From the NCBI GenBank assembly GCA_001247695.2, contig LGRX02035217.1, positions 1-47,239 of the forward strand: a DNA stretch of 47,239 nt, written 5' to 3'. The notes beneath the pieces are model-generated. The model had not been told where the DNA came from and did no database searches. It saw only the letters and a list, made by a program, of their open reading frames with translations. Every line of letters starts with the position of its first letter. Position 1 is the stretch's first letter. The position numbers and the translations under genes were made by a program. Below are positions 1 to 11,873 of this stretch, piece by piece. Origin of the DNA: Cymbomonas tetramitiformis. Taxonomy: Eukaryota > Chlorophyta > Pyramimonadophyceae > Pyramimonadales > Pyramimonadaceae.

Positions 1-54
1 CCCATGCCCCATGCCGTTTGTCAACTAGTATTGTGTGTGTGTGTGTGTGCCCAG

Positions 55-332
55 GACCAGGACCTTCGCGACCGCAAAAGCATGTGTCATGGGCAGACAA
101 GCCATCCCAGGCCCAGGCCCAGCAACAATACCAGGACCAGGCGACGCAGACAGAGGAAGCCACGCAGGCGCCACAGGAAGCCACGCGGGCGACCCAGGCG
201 ACGCAGACAGAGGATCAGCAGGGAGCGCAGCAGCAGCAGCAGGACCAGCAGCAGGACCAGAAGCAGGGAGCGCAGGACCAGCAGCAGGACCAGCAGCAGG
301 GAGCGCAGCAGCAGCAGCCAACAGGAGCTCAG
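55..332 (+). CDS. Candidate exon encoding a Gln/Ala-rich low-complexity protein
   Basis: A TG-rich polypyrimidine-like tract ending in CCCAG at 51-54 would act as splice acceptor. The reading frame that follows stays open to 338 and encodes a Q/A/T/D-rich stretch starting near KHVSWADKPSQAQ, with repeated QQQDQQQ and ATQATQTED blocks. A possible donor (CAG|GTTTGA) lies at 332-333, just before an in-frame TGA. Other frames on both strands are also open because the DNA is a purine-rich CAG/GGAGC repeat, so openness is weak evidence of coding. No family is recognised. The exon would belong to a gene whose 5' part lies outside the window. Confidence 0.3.
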
Positions 333-338
333 GTTTGA

Positions 339-1460
339 GCATTATGTGTCTCATGAAGCACATAATCGGCCCTACTGTGGATGTGATGTAGGCCAAACCA
401 CGGCCGATGTGGGCGTGATGTGGGGATACCGATGCTAACACGTATACATTATGCTGCACTGTCTTGATAGTTGGATGCATATGTGCACGCTATATTAAAA
501 CAATATCCTGAGCGGCATTTTGGCTTGCAAGTTAGCTTACACACATATGATCAAATTGATAGATTATATGCATATGCTATCCTCGAATTGAAATGTTGCA
601 TGCCGCAGATGATCTCAATTTTGTTCATGTTTCATCGCTCTTGAAAGCACTCGCACAAACTGTTGATGTGTAAGTCTGTCCTGAATGTGGCTGCACTTTT
701 ACGAATCTGCGCAGCTGCTTTACACAAACACCGACGTGAGACAATCGACACTCAGAACCGGACCTCAAACACTTCAAAAGTGGACTCAGATACTACAACA
801 TGCAGAGACGGCTAAAGGCCGAACACTGTCATTACTCAGGGTCCTCATCCACTCGGTGTCCATCACAGCATCGCCACTGTGCATTACTGATTACGTGCTT
901 CCAAGGAGGCCTATCATTACTACTATGCATGCACGGGCATTCAATCGTTCTGGAATCTGTATGCTTCAGAGCATTGAGCATCACAAAAGAATCATGGTAT
1001 CCCGGTCGCCCTGAGGCAAACCACACAGCGAGCCAGCATGCTGCTCGATGAATAATCTAATGCATGGGCATCTTTCGCACTTATTTAAGAGGTTTCAATA
1101 GAGCGGACCCGGCAGATACTGATTATTTCTCACTGTGCTCTTTAGTCGATTTGGACTTGCCTAAAGGTGCTTTCGAGTTATCCATAGGCTCGCAGCCGTG
1201 GATCACTGCTTCACTGGCGCATAGCAACACAAGGGAATACGTCCTGAACATTTAATGAAATGAAAAATGTAAATGAAAAAAATGATTATAAAGGTGGGGG
1301 TGGGCGTACCCAACAGGAAAGCATCAATCTGCGGCACAGTAAAAGGTGCGTTGGGCGTTATCTATTGGATCCCCATGGTCGCCTTTTTCACAACCACACT
1401 GCAAAAGAAAAGAATCTAAAAGTGAAAAACGGGTTTTAAATGATTAAAAGAAAAAAAATC
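339..1460. other. No gene seen
   Basis: AT-richer DNA than the satellite that follows. Several short open frames occur (for example 685-1014) but none has composition, splice signals or recognisable motifs. A/T-rich runs such as TGAAATGAAAAATG lie near 1255-1290. Confidence 0.5.
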
Positions 1461-1464
1461 AAGC

Positions 1465-4067
1465 ATGGACCCCCTACTCCCTCGCATCTGGGTCGGCGGG
1501 CCACACTACTTACTTCCTGTCGCCGCGCATCCCCCGCCCCGTGTCCGCACACCCCCACCCTTCCCCCTCAGTCCCTCGTCTCAGCCATCCATGTCCGTGC
1601 ATATCGTGCGTGATACACCCGCGCTCGCCCTCTGTTCACGACCTTGCACATGCACGCCCGCGCCCGCATGCCTCTGTCTCACCGAATTCAACCCATGCCA
1701 CCTCGCATCACCCTGCCCTAATGTGTCGGGGCGTGTGCTGCCATGCAGTATCTCCCCTCGCACCCCGCTGTCTCCCTCCCACCACCCATCCCTCCCTACA
1801 GCACACACGCTCCGCCTGCCTGCCTGGCTCACTATCATGTCCGCCTGCATCCCCGCCCGTCTGCCGTTCACATCAAGCATGGACCCCCTACTCCCTCGCA
1901 TCTGCCCTTGTGCCTGCCCCTCCCTATCCTCCACCACGCGCACGGGTCGGCGGGCCACACTACTTACATCCTGTCGCCGCGCATCCCCCGCCCCGTGTCC
2001 GCACACCCCCACCCTTCCCCCTCAGTCCCTCGTCTCAGCCATCCATGTCCGTGCATATCGTGCGTGATACACCCGCGCTCGCCCTCTGTTCACGACCTTG
2101 CACATGCACGCCCGCGCCCGCATGCCTCTGTCTCACCGAATTCAACCCATGCCACCTCGCATCACCCTGCCCTAATGTTTCAGGGCGTGTGCTGCCATAC
2201 AGTATCTCCCCTCGCACCTTGCTGTCTCCCTCCCACCACCCATCCCTCCCTACAGCACACACGCTCCGCCTGCCTGCCTGGCTCACTATCATGTCCGCCT
2301 GCATCCCCGCCCGCCTGCCGTTCACATCAGGCATGGACCCCCTACTCCCTCGCATCTGCCCTTGTGCCTGCCCCTACCTATCCCCCACCACGCGCACGGG
2401 TCGGTGGGCCACACTACTTACATACTGTCGCCGCGCATCCCCCGCCCCGTGTCCGCACACCCCCACCCTTCCCCCTCAGTCCCTCGTCTCAGCCATCCAT
2501 GTCCGCGCATATCGTGCGTGATGCGCCCGCGCTCGCCCTCTGTTCACGACCTTGCACATGCACGCCCGCGCCCGCATGCCTCTGTCTCACCGAATTCAAC
2601 CCATGCCACCTCGCATCACCCTGCCCTAATGTGTCGGGGCGTGTGCTGCCATACAGTATCTCCCCTCGCACCCCGCTGTCTCCCTCCCACCACCCATCCC
2701 TCCCTACAGCACACACGCTCCGCCTGCCTGCCTGGCTCACTATCATGTCCGCCTGCATCCCCGCCCGTCTGCCGTTCACATCAAGCATGGACCCCCTACT
2801 CCCTCGCATCTGCCCTTGTGCCTGCCCCTCCCTATCCTCCACCACGCGCACGGGTCGGCGGGCCACACTACTTACCAGCTGTCGCCGCGCATCCCCCGCC
2901 CCGTGTCCGCACACCCCCACCCTTCCCCCTCAGTCCCTCGTCTCAGCCATCCATGTCCGTGCATATCGTGCGTGATACACCCGCGCTCGCCCTCTGTTCA
3001 CGACCTTGCACATGCACGCCCGCGCCCGCATGCCTCTGTCTCACCGAATTCAACCCATGCCACCTCGCATCACCCTGCCCTAATGTGTCGGGGCGTGTGC
3101 TGCCATACAGTATCTCCCCTCGCACCCCGCTGTCTCCCTCCCACCACCCATCCCTCCCTACAGCACACACGCTCCGCCTGCCTGCCTGGCTCACTATCAT
3201 GTCCGCCTGCGTTCCCGCCCACCTGCCGTTCACATCAAGCATGGACCCCCTACTCCCTCGCATCTGCCCTTGTGCCTGCCCCTCCCTATCCTCCACCACG
3301 CGCACGGGTCGGCGGGCCACACTACTTACATACTGTCGCCGCGCATCCCCCGCCCCGTGTCCGCACACCCCCACCCTTCCCCCTCAGTCCCTCGTCTCAG
3401 CCATCCATGTCCGTGCATATCGTGCGTGATACACCCGCGCTCGCCCTCTGTTCACGACCTTGCACATGCACGCCCGCGCCCGCATGCCTCTGTCTCACCG
3501 AATTCAACCCATGCCACCTCGCATCACCCTGCCCTAATGTGTCGGGGCGTGTGCTGCCATACAGTATCTCCCCTCGCACCTTGCTGTCTCCCTCCCACCA
3601 CCCATCCCTCCCTACAGCACACACGCTCCGCCTGCCTGCCTGGCTCACTATCATGTCCGCCTGCGTTCCCGCCCGCCTGCCGTTCACATCAAGCATGATG
3701 GACCCCCTACTCCCTCGCATCTGCCCTTGTGCCTGCCCCTCCCTATCCTCCACCACGCGCACGGGTCGGCGGGCCACACTACTTACATCCTGTCGCCGCG
3801 CATCCCCCGCCCCGTGTCCGCACACCCCCACCCTTCCCCCTCAGTCCCTCGTCTCAGCCATCCATGTCCGTGCATATCGTGCGTGATACACCCGCGCTCG
3901 CCCTCTGTTCACGACCTTGCACATGCACACCCGCGCCCGCATGCCTCTGTCTCACCGAATTCAACCCATGCCACCTCTCATCACCCTGCCCTATTGTGTC
4001 GGGGCGTGTGCTGCCATACAGTATCTCCCCTCGCACCCCGCTGTCTCCCTCCCACCACCCATCCCTT
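1465..4067. repeat. 454-bp satellite array, six copies
   Basis: The landmark ATGGACCCCCTACTCCCTCG recurs at 1465, 1879, 2333, 2787, 3241 and 3698. The spacings are 414, 454, 454, 454 and 457 bp. The first copy lacks 40 bp (the CCCTTGTGCC...CGCGCAC part), and the fifth-to-sixth interval carries an extra ATG triplet. The last copy is cut at about 4067. Copies differ at only a few positions, which points to recent amplification or homogenisation. The plus strand is strongly C/T-rich. Long overlapping open frames run through the array on both strands, but 454 is not a multiple of three, so each copy is read in a different frame. Confidence 0.95.
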
Positions 4068-4430
4068 CTCGGACCCTAGACCTGCCTTTACCGTCTTTTG
4101 GGGGATCAATCAGTCTCCCGCCTTTTAGGATTGCCCGGTTGTATTGTACCACCTTCGCGCGCGGAGAGTGCGGGATGCGTTTGTTTTAACATTGTGCCGC
4201 AGGTGCAATTCTTTTAATTATTTTGTATGAGTTTTGGATGCATTTCTCGTAACCGTGGGTCTTATTAGGGAGGGGGGTGAGTCCCCCGCCCCCTCCAGTC
4301 CTGCTTTTCGGATCTTGGGGAGGTCGAAGCCCCTCCCTAGACCTGCCCTGGAGTCCGGGGGAGGGACCCCCGCCCGGAAGCGCCATTCACAAATCCAACC
4401 AGGAGGTGTAAGCGTGGGTGGCCCCTACTA
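4068..4430. other. About 360-bp segment interrupting the end of the satellite
   Basis: At 4067 the satellite stops inside its CCCATCCCT stretch. A diverged continuation of the same unit (cacacacaca...CCACCTGCCTGCCTGGCT...TGTCCGCATGCC) reappears at about 4431-4495. The DNA between is unrelated, with a short direct repeat CCCTAGACCTGCC near 4074 and again near 4336. This looks like an insertion into the array, but I could not identify termini or a coding region. Confidence 0.4.
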
Positions 4431-4499
4431 CACACACACACAGTTCCACCTGCCTGCCTGGCTGTCTTACCTGTCCGCATGCCCGCCTCCCTGCTATTC

Positions 4500-5495
4500 G
4501 AACCATGCGCAGCATCCTACTTTTGAAGGTTGGCGGGGCCCTTTGTGCCCCGGACACACCAATTTTCTTTATAGTTGGGATCCCAACATGAGGGGGACTC
4601 TACAGCGAGTGCAAGCGCAGCCATCCAAGTGGCATCGACCCCAATCCTGAGTATTAACACCCTAATGCGGAGGTAGACAGCTCACCGTCCCCTAGTCCGT
4701 CGGAGCGCGAGGTTTGCACGTAGGAGCAGGCAATGATTGGGCCAGAGTGTCAGCCCGTGAGCTTGTGGCAATGGAGGAGGGGGCGGTGTCTTGGCAATGG
4801 CTCAGCTACCGGGCATGTGCAAGTGGCGAGTGGTGGTGGCGTGCGTCATCTAGCAGATGTGGCAATGACACATATTGGAAGGGGCACGGCGAGAATTTTG
4901 TGGGCTGGACAGTGCCCTTCCCTCAGACGTCTCCTACGGGCCTGGCACCTCCCGGACTCTCAGATGTATAAGGGCCTGGGCGAGCTGGAACCCCACGGGC
5001 AGACCTCAGGTGCCCGTGGCTAGTAGTTCCAGCGGTGGTGGTTGGTGAACGTCGGCCCCGCCTTCAAAAGCCATTTGCAGGGTGCTAGACTGACTGATCC
5101 TCTTGGCAGGGTACGGCGGCAGCTTCCTCGGATGCGGATTGCCCTGCCCGTTTATGATTCTCCCTAATGGTTTTGTGTTGTGTCACCAAGAAACTCCAAT
5201 CAATGCACATCCGACTTTTCCTGCATCTGACGAATCATGCCGATATTCTTCAGGTGCAGACGTTGCCCGGGGCAGGCTGAAGTGCGCTTTCATCTCAATC
5301 ACCTTTCAAAATATCCTCGTGAATCTTGACGAGGACAAACACACGCTAAGATGCATCGAGGCTAGCTTATGCTTAGGAAGATGGCTACTGCATTTTGCTG
5401 GTCACTAGATGCTTGCTCAGCCTCCCGCAAGATGACGGCGGGGTGCCACCACTTCCTTGCGTCATCGATCAGCGGCATTGATTGGATGGACTTAC
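4500..5495. other. No gene seen
   Basis: Unassigned sequence of mixed composition. On the minus strand about 5230-5290 there is an acceptor-like CTTCAG followed by short open stretches ending in stops. It could be a terminal exon of the gene that owns the 5496-5627 exon, but the frame cannot be decided. Confidence 0.4.
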
Positions 5496-5627
5496 ATGAT
5501 GCCGCAGTGGAAATCGCCTCGGTCTTCGCCCGTCAATGCCATCGGGTTGCTTGGCCCACTGCTTCCGTTCCCAGGGAGTCAAATCACGATGCTCCTCTTT
5601 CAGCTCTCCTCGGTACTCCTCAGCGCT
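5496..5627 (-). CDS. Internal exon of a minus-strand gene (44 codons)
   Basis: Reading down the minus strand, the acceptor AACTTGCAG ends at 5628. The exon is 132 nt, exactly 44 codons in phase 0, and is followed by a consensus donor GTAAGT at 5495-5490. It encodes a charged helix-like stretch beginning SAEEYRGELKEEHRD and ending RRFPLRHH. Composition (E/K/R-rich) resembles the coiled-coil exons at 11-16 kb, and the phase fits that chain, so it may be a distal exon of the kinase/coiled-coil gene. That link spans nearly 6 kb without a secured intermediate exon and is an inference. Confidence 0.45.
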
Positions 5628-6716
5628 CTGCAAGTTTAGACACCGCATGCACACAGTTGTCAGCATCATGTTCCAAAGATTTCTTTCAATCGGGACAGAA
5701 GTTGTTTCGCATTTCATATGCGCCTTTCACCTCTCTCACCTTTAAGATTTAACGTGCGTGCACGTCGCACAATCAGTTGTCAAACCAGTGCGTCCGTGCC
5801 GTGTCATACTTTTCGACGCATCATCCCTCAAGCCGGGGCGCACCGCTATACAAACTTACAAAGCCGCCGCCCAAGTCAGTTCTGAGTCGTCCCATGTGGC
5901 ATCTACAATGCAACGCCAGGACAATTGCAAAGCTCACCGCCCTTCGCAACTTCCGACTTTATCTGATTGGAAAACAGCCATCGATCAATTTGGTACCACT
6001 ATCATACATCACCGGGCAGCTGCATCACATACATCGGCAGCGGCCTCCTGCCCTATGATGTGCGTGCCACATTCTCCACGAGGGAGAGACACAGCGAGCA
6101 ATCTTGAGGCTCTCATACATGTAGAGAGCCTTGCCTATATATCTCCACCAACTCGTGCTTTTACCTTATGTGGGTCAAGGACTCAAAGAGAGAGCTGAGC
6201 AGGAGCCTCGTCTATACGCGCCTAGGCCTACCAAGGGGTGGGCGCCCTGCGCAAGCCGAGTGTGCGCAAGGCGTGCTGAACGAGGTAGACCCGCATGGTC
6301 AGCTGGGCACTCCAATTGACCGGATAAGCCCGTTGAAGCACTCATGGCAGAGCCTCGAGCCACCACCCGGGGAAGAAAGCAGCGCGGCTTGGTGGTGTGT
6401 CAGGAGATATGAAGAACCTAGCGAGGTGTAGACCGAAAAGTGCCGATCTAAATCACAAATCAGGTAACAGTGAAGCCCTGATGATTGACCAATAATGTTC
6501 CCTCACCAGAGTGAATCTATACTGTGGGGAAAACAAGGGGTCTCGGTGATCATTCATTAACACGTCCACCACCCTCTCACCAGTTCATCTATGATAGAAA
6601 GCCCTCTTAGAACTCTCACTCTCAGATGTCGCATCACCCTGTCAGACCTCTCATGGTAGTGTTCTTGCAAAGCTGATCGGTCATGCATCTTGCTGTAATT
6701 GTTCCAGTGCCGACAA
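5628..6716. other. No gene seen
   Basis: Unassigned DNA. Open frames on both strands here are short, overlap each other and lack motifs. Confidence 0.45.
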
Positions 6717-6885
6717 CGGAGCCGGACCGTCTCCATCGGAGCCTGGCGACTTGTGGCTCCAACGGAGCCGGAGCCTGGCTTCGCGAGGCTCCCTCGGGGA
6801 CGATACCCTACGGAGCCTGGCGACTTGTGGCTCCAACGGAGCCGGAGCCTGGCTTCGCCAGGCTTCATCGGAGACGGATACACGA
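6717..6885. repeat. GGAGCCTGGC minisatellite, about two 69-bp units
   Basis: CGGAGCCTGGCGACTTGTGG occurs near 6740 and again near 6809, each followed by CTCCAACGGAGCCGGAGCCT and GGCTTCGC. Internal inverted pieces (GGAGCCTG with CAGGCTCC-like sequence) make the block partly self-complementary. A related array is at 8352-8515. Confidence 0.75.
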
Positions 6886-6899
6886 CCCGGTTTTTCGGA

Positions 6900-7320
6900 G
6901 CCAGCTCGCATATGTAGGCTGGATTTCGGCTCACGTGTAGGCTGAAATTCGGTTCGTGTAGGTGTAGGCTGAAATTCAGCTCATACGTAGCCTGAAATTC
7001 AGCTCATGCGTAGCGTGTAATTCAGCTCGTGTGTAGGCCGAAATTCAGCTCATATGCAGGCTGAAATTCAGCTCATACGTAGCCTAAAATTCAGCTCATA
7101 CGTAGGCTGAGATTCAGCCCATATGTAGGCTGAAATTCAGCTCATACGTAGGCTGAGATTCAGCCCATGTGTAGGCTGAAATTCAGCTCATATATGTCGC
7201 TTGACATTCAGCTCATATGTGGGCTGAAATTCAGCCCATATGCAGGTTAAATTTATTTGGCTCAGATGTAGGCTGAAATTCAGCTCATGTGTAGGCTGAA
7301 ATTCAGCTGATGCGTAGGCG
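6900..7320. repeat. 23-bp tandem array with self-complementary core
   Basis: About 17 imperfect units of GTAGGCTGAAATTCAGCTCA plus three bases. Adjacent unit starts at 7102 and 7125 give a 23-bp period. Each unit contains GCTGAAATTCAGC, a perfect 13-base hairpin-type palindrome around the central A. Units at the left end are more diverged (GGCTGGATTTCGGCTC). No coding frame is maintained. Confidence 0.9.
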
Positions 7321-7329
7321 AGTTTGAAA

Positions 7330-7870
7330 GTAGTTATCACGATTAATCATAATTGTACGGCTCAAATCCAAATCGATTCGATACCAATAATCGATTAATC
7401 GGACAATTACATTGCAAAATCACAAATCGATTCCGACCCTTGCTTCCGCTTCCATAACTTCTGGTCTTATTTCTTTTGCGTATTCTAGTGGGATTATCTT
7501 CTTTTCTGGTATTCGCCTCAAGATTCTGGTTAGGGTTTCTGCTTGCGGGCTGTCACTCGCACCTGCGATTTTCTCGTTAGATCTTGCAGCAATGGCGTGG
7601 TTGCCCTACATTTTTCTTTTCAGATGCGCGACCCGAGCTGGTTTTCTTCGTGCGAGGACGATCTGTGGATTCAAGCTTTTTTGCCTGTGCGAGGGCTCCT
7701 ACTGTGGCGCACTTGCCATATCGTGCCACAATGAGAATGGCCTCAGGCTAACTTTCGGTATGCGGGTTCTTTGCGTCTGCGCTTTGGAAAATATCTTTTA
7801 ATTTTACAAGAGTAATTTTAAATACCAACATCGTCTGTTCTGCTCAAGGAACAAGCAAGGATGTGGATTC
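7330..7870. other. No secure gene
   Basis: AT-rich stretch at 7330-7440, then sequence whose minus strand holds a short lysine/serine-rich open frame (about 7590-7690) after an acceptor-like CACAG. No family is recognised and the frame ends in a stop within 35 codons. Confidence 0.35.
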
Positions 7871-7874
7871 ATAC

Positions 7875-8127
7875 CTGAAACCGGAGAGCTTCCGTTTTCG
7901 CGGAATTGCGACCACTGCCAAATTGTCGGCATTTTTGGTACTCAAGGGCAGTCGATGCGAATAATTTGGCCTTATCGACGGCATCCATGGCATTGAACCA
8001 ATGCCCTGTCCTGGAATGTCGATCCGCACATTAAGATCAACTTGTTCTTGACCAGGATACTTCTTCACAACCTCATACTGTAATGCGCCTTGTTTGGTCT
8101 GCTTCCCATCGCTGACTCCCAGTGAGA
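7875..8127 (-). CDS. Candidate exon, unknown protein
   Basis: The minus strand has one frame open through this block, encoding a stretch that includes YEVVKKYPGQEQVDLNVRID and IPRKRKLSGF. It ends at a donor (CAG|GTATGA, donor bases 7874-7869) in phase 2. The 5' edge is uncertain; an acceptor-like CTGGGAG lies at about 8107-8128. Amino-acid composition looks protein-like rather than repetitive, but no family is recognised. It could be another exon of the large minus-strand gene or part of a separate small gene. The phase does not connect directly to the 5496-5627 exon. Confidence 0.35.
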
Positions 8128-8351
8128 TTGTTGCGTGGGAATGAATCAATGGAAAAGTCTCTACTCTCCAGCTTCACAATGTTTATAGAGTCAATAGATC
8201 AGGCTCTACCCGTCCCTGAAATCGACACGCTGGGTGACGTGGTCCCAAAGCCGTAACCATTCACCGTGCCAAGGAGAAGGTGTGCCACGTCGAGGCCCAC
8301 GAGAGTTGTGGCGATCTCTGAATCTGGCCGCAAACCCGGCGGGTTGGGGAG

Positions 8352-8515
8352 ACGGAGCCTGACTCCCCAAGGCTCTGATGGAGACGGGAAGCGTCGGAGC
8401 CTGGTCATGCGTGGCTCCATCAGAGACGGAGCCTGACTCCGTAAGGCTCCGATGGAGACGGGAAGCGTCGGAGCCTGGCAATGCGTGGCTCCATCGGAGA
8501 CGGAGCCTGAGTGAA
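8352..8515. repeat. Second GGAGCCTGAC minisatellite
   Basis: Two near-identical units of about 71 bp carry the sequence GGAGCCTGACTCC followed by AAGGCTC and GATGGAGACGGGAAGCGTCG. A partial third follows. Related in sequence to the block at 6717-6885, so the two flank the 23-bp array and the 7875 exon candidate. Confidence 0.75.
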
Positions 8516-8559
8516 AACGTAACCCGGCACCCGGAGACGGGTTGGACCCGGCTCCGTTG

Positions 8560-10405
8560 TCGACACTGAATTGTTCAATGATCTACCTATGTCACCTCAA
8601 TCCTCTCATCAAGCAAGGGTTTCATCAAGACAATCCAACACTTGCCAGACTTAGCAATGCCTCTCGTGGCGATGAGGGTAAGCAGCAGCCATGCACGACT
8701 ATAAAAAAAATAGACAATCAACCCGAGAACAAGTGGCGATCTGCTTTGCTTCAGAACCGGAGAAAGACGCCTACACCAAATGATAGCCAACCAACCCCTG
8801 TACTCTATGTGTCCGTCCAAACCGAAGATACGAGCGGCACACCGATCCATCCCGCTCACCAGCAAACGTAGGAGGCAGCCCACACTCAGTCACCACGCAG
8901 CCCCCTCTGCAAGTTGTTCCCAAGCACAACTAGCTAGGTCTCGGATCTACACTGCAACCCCTCAAGCAATCGCTACGTGCACACACAGCCTGCCATGGAG
9001 TCAACGTGAGGAGGCACAAGATGCGGTGCATGGTCGGTGTTGCATGGGCCCAAGAGTAGTGACCTTACCCCCTGAGTGGCTGAGGTGAGGTGGAAAGGCA
9101 CAAACAAATGCAGGGTCCTAAACGCTGCAAAAGGCATGATGGCGATGCTGCCCTACGTCACAACACGTATGAATATATTCTAAAGCTTTATGATACATGA
9201 CTGGCGGGCGATTTATAGTAGATAGTGTGTGCTGCATGCCTAATGTGTGCGCTTTACAGTAGATGGTTGGGGCGTGTGATTTGTTCTCCTCAGTCTTTTG
9301 TGAAAACCTCTGTGTGGGTGCCACTATGTCAGCAGTCAGCAGTGTGCAGGCGCTCAGACCGCCGACCAACCCTCCCGAGATTACCTCCTTCTGCCCGGTT
9401 CAAGGGCGATGCCACTATTCGAGGGCGCTCGCAGGAGGAGATGGGAGACCTGTATCCCTTGCTTGGGGGAGGTGGCTGTGACCCTTACTCCGCTTCCAAT
9501 CTGCTTGAGAGAGATTGGCTCACCCCTGCCGGGCTGGCCCGCTAGGCGGAGTCAGTGCTGAGCTCAGTTGTGGTGGCCTGCTTCTCACACGCACCCTCGC
9601 ATGTGGTGACTGGGGGCAGCTCGGACGGACACCTCTTCATTGGGCAACCGGGGAGGAGTGGCGCAAGGAGCTCGCGTGCGGCAGCAGCATCTTGCACACA
9701 CACCCGGGTGCCACTTGCTTTGATGTTAGGCGGTGTGCGCGTGCAAACAAAGAGGCCTCTCGAAGAGTGTGCTGAGAGAAGGCGGATTGCCTTACGCCAG
9801 AGCTGGTGCCAGCGACGTGGCTGACCTCAAATCATATGACATGCTGGACTGGGGCAAGACCGAGGTGCACAGTGCACGGACATTTGGGCTGCACAGCGGA
9901 GATTTTGATAACTCTATGCAGCGAGATGCTGATAGGATGGTTGGTGGATAGGCTCGATTTCATTTATCTGTTCTTCAGATTCAGGTTCATTCGTCTCTTT
10001 TAGTACTCAGACTTTTGCTCGACTCTGAAATTCGATATTGATTGAGGAATCGACTTTCATTGTGCACTTTGACCCTCAACTCCACCGTACACGAGTACTC
10101 ACGGCTCGATGAATCAGCTTCACAAATCAGTTAGCAGTGTCATGATACTGTAGGGCTGTATGTTTGACTGGGCAGGCTTCTTCGAATGTGAGCAGGAAAG
10201 GCATCCAGCGTAACAAGACCGAAGGCTGCATCTGAGCGGGCAGTGAGGGACGACGTGGCAAGGAATAAGAGAAGGCACACATGGCTCCCTTTTCGTCAAC
10301 CCGTCAATCGTGCCTCAAGGTGTGTTCCAACTGATGGAGGACGACTGCGCGAGCAACTGTAAGATGTATAAATTACCTGTCACGCCAGCAGCAACATCCT
10401 GCCGG
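8560..10405. other. No gene seen
   Basis: Unassigned. Several short open frames on both strands, none with recognisable motifs. I saw no repeats above background. Confidence 0.4.
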
Positions 10406-10661
10406 GTGCCATGGCAGAGGCTGCGCATACCGCGACCGGCCAACACGCGCCGGCATACTAATGTGAAGGGTGCCATGGCAGAGGCTGCGCATACCGCGAC
10501 CGGCCAACACGCGGCGGCATGCTAATGTGAAGGGTGGCATGGCAGAGGCTGCGCATACAGCGACCGGACAACACGCGCCGGCATGCTAATGTGAAGGGTG
10601 GCATGGCAGAGGCTGCGCATACAGCGACCGGACAACACGCGCCGGCATGCTAATGTGAAGG
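10406..10661. repeat. 64-bp tandem repeat, four copies
   Basis: GTGCCATGGCAGAGGCTGCG starts units at 10406, 10470, 10534 and 10598 (with G for C at position 4 in later units). Copies contain CGACCGGCCAACACGCGCCG and differ at only a few bases. The array ends in a partial unit GTGAAGGGTGGCCGAG. The 64-bp period is not a multiple of three. Confidence 0.92.
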
Positions 10662-10664
10662 GTG

Positions 10665-11307
10665 GCCGAGTGCTTAAGTTGGGGCTCTGACTAAGATTGC
10701 CTAGGGCAGCGTTTCTTTTATTATCTTTTGCTACCTGGGGTGAAGGCTGCAGCAAGCAAGGCCGTCAAAGGGCAAGCCCATTCAAAGCCAGATAGGCAGA
10801 TAGAAGGTCTACTTGCAATTACAGATAGGCAGAAGAATGGAAGCCAAGCAAGGCCATGATGAAGTGTCATCAGGACAGGGACTGAGAGCATGACAGGAGC
10901 GGCAGGGAGAACCCGAAAATACCATATCTATCTATGTATTACTGCAGTCGGTTGACAGAATCATCGGGAAAGCAAAATGAATTGCGATGGCAAAGTTGCA
11001 AGGGCCAAGCGTTTGCGTAAGGGCACAGTCACAGTGAAAGTGAGATCTCGAGAATCATAATCGGTGCGGCCGATGATCATGATCGATGATGACAACAAAC
11101 AACCACCTGGATTTAGCCCATCCAATGGAGATCTCGAGATGCTAGTATCTTATAAATAAATATTCTACCAGAAACCATCCGACGTATCCTCTGTGTTCCG
11201 GCTTCCAGCACTGTGTGGTGGGGTACATTTATAATCCAAGCATGCGCTGTCCTGAATTTGACAACCAGTCATCCAACATCCGGAGAAGTAAAAGTCGAGA
11301 AGCTCAC
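10665..11307. other. No gene seen
   Basis: Presumed intron or intergenic DNA. A short direct repeat with GAGATCTCGAGA-like sequence lies near 11041-11140. Confidence 0.4.
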
Positions 11308-11351
11308 CAGTCCTCGCTCCTTGTAATCCGCTTCTTCTTCCCGGCGTGCCT
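11308..11351 (-). CDS. 44-nt coiled-coil exon (duplicate B)
   Basis: Acceptor GAAACAG ends at 11352 and donor GTGAGC starts at 11307. The 44-nt exon has phase 1 in and phase 0 out. With the preceding G it encodes E-ARREEEADYKERGL. Length, phases, acceptor and the sequence just upstream (CCTCGTTGAAACAG) match the exon at 15032-15075, so the two are duplicates of one exon. Part of the proposed kinase/coiled-coil gene. Confidence 0.6.
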
Positions 11352-11714
11352 CTGTTTCAACGAGGATCAGGGTGGCGCACGCACACGTCAGCATGAATGG
11401 ACGACTCCATCCCATGCAAACAGCGGTGAAGTTAGCCATTTCAGGCAGTCTCTAACACCATCCATGCCATGCATCTCGACATGCTGCACTCAGAGGGTGG
11501 CTATATTTAGATGGGGGGTCAGCATCGCATGCCGTCTGCCTTCACGCGTTGCCAAAGGAATGCTCGTGGAGCATCTTTGTTAAGTATAGGGTGGTTTTTA
11601 TGAGTTCCACGGTTCACAAAGTGCGTCTTGTTGTATGCATAGCTGACGAGTATAGCTTGGCACTCAGCAGGAGAGGTGCAGTAAATGTGAAAAGCAGTTC
11701 AAGCGCGCGCACCG

Positions 11715-11850
11715 CCAATGAAGAGTCTGTTCCGGTTGCCATTGAGGATCCATGAATTTGCCAATTCCACAAACAACGCATACCACACACCAACGAAGAG
11801 TCTGTTCCGGTTGCCATTGAGGATCCATGATTTTGCCAATTCCACATTTC
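11715..11850. repeat. Direct duplication of about 64 bp in an intron
   Basis: AAGAGTCTGTTCCGGTTGCC followed by ATTGAGGATCCATGA and TTTGCCAATTCCACA occurs twice, at about 11719 and 11791, with one or two differences. It lies between two coiled-coil exons. Confidence 0.85.
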
Positions 11851-11873
11851 GCCACTTGCTATGGATAGCTTAC

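Noticed and set aside
1465..4189. Eight or more overlapping open frames of 130-410 codons on both strands
   Set aside because: They follow a 454-bp satellite whose length is not a multiple of three, so the same DNA is read in every frame. C/T-rich DNA lacks stops.
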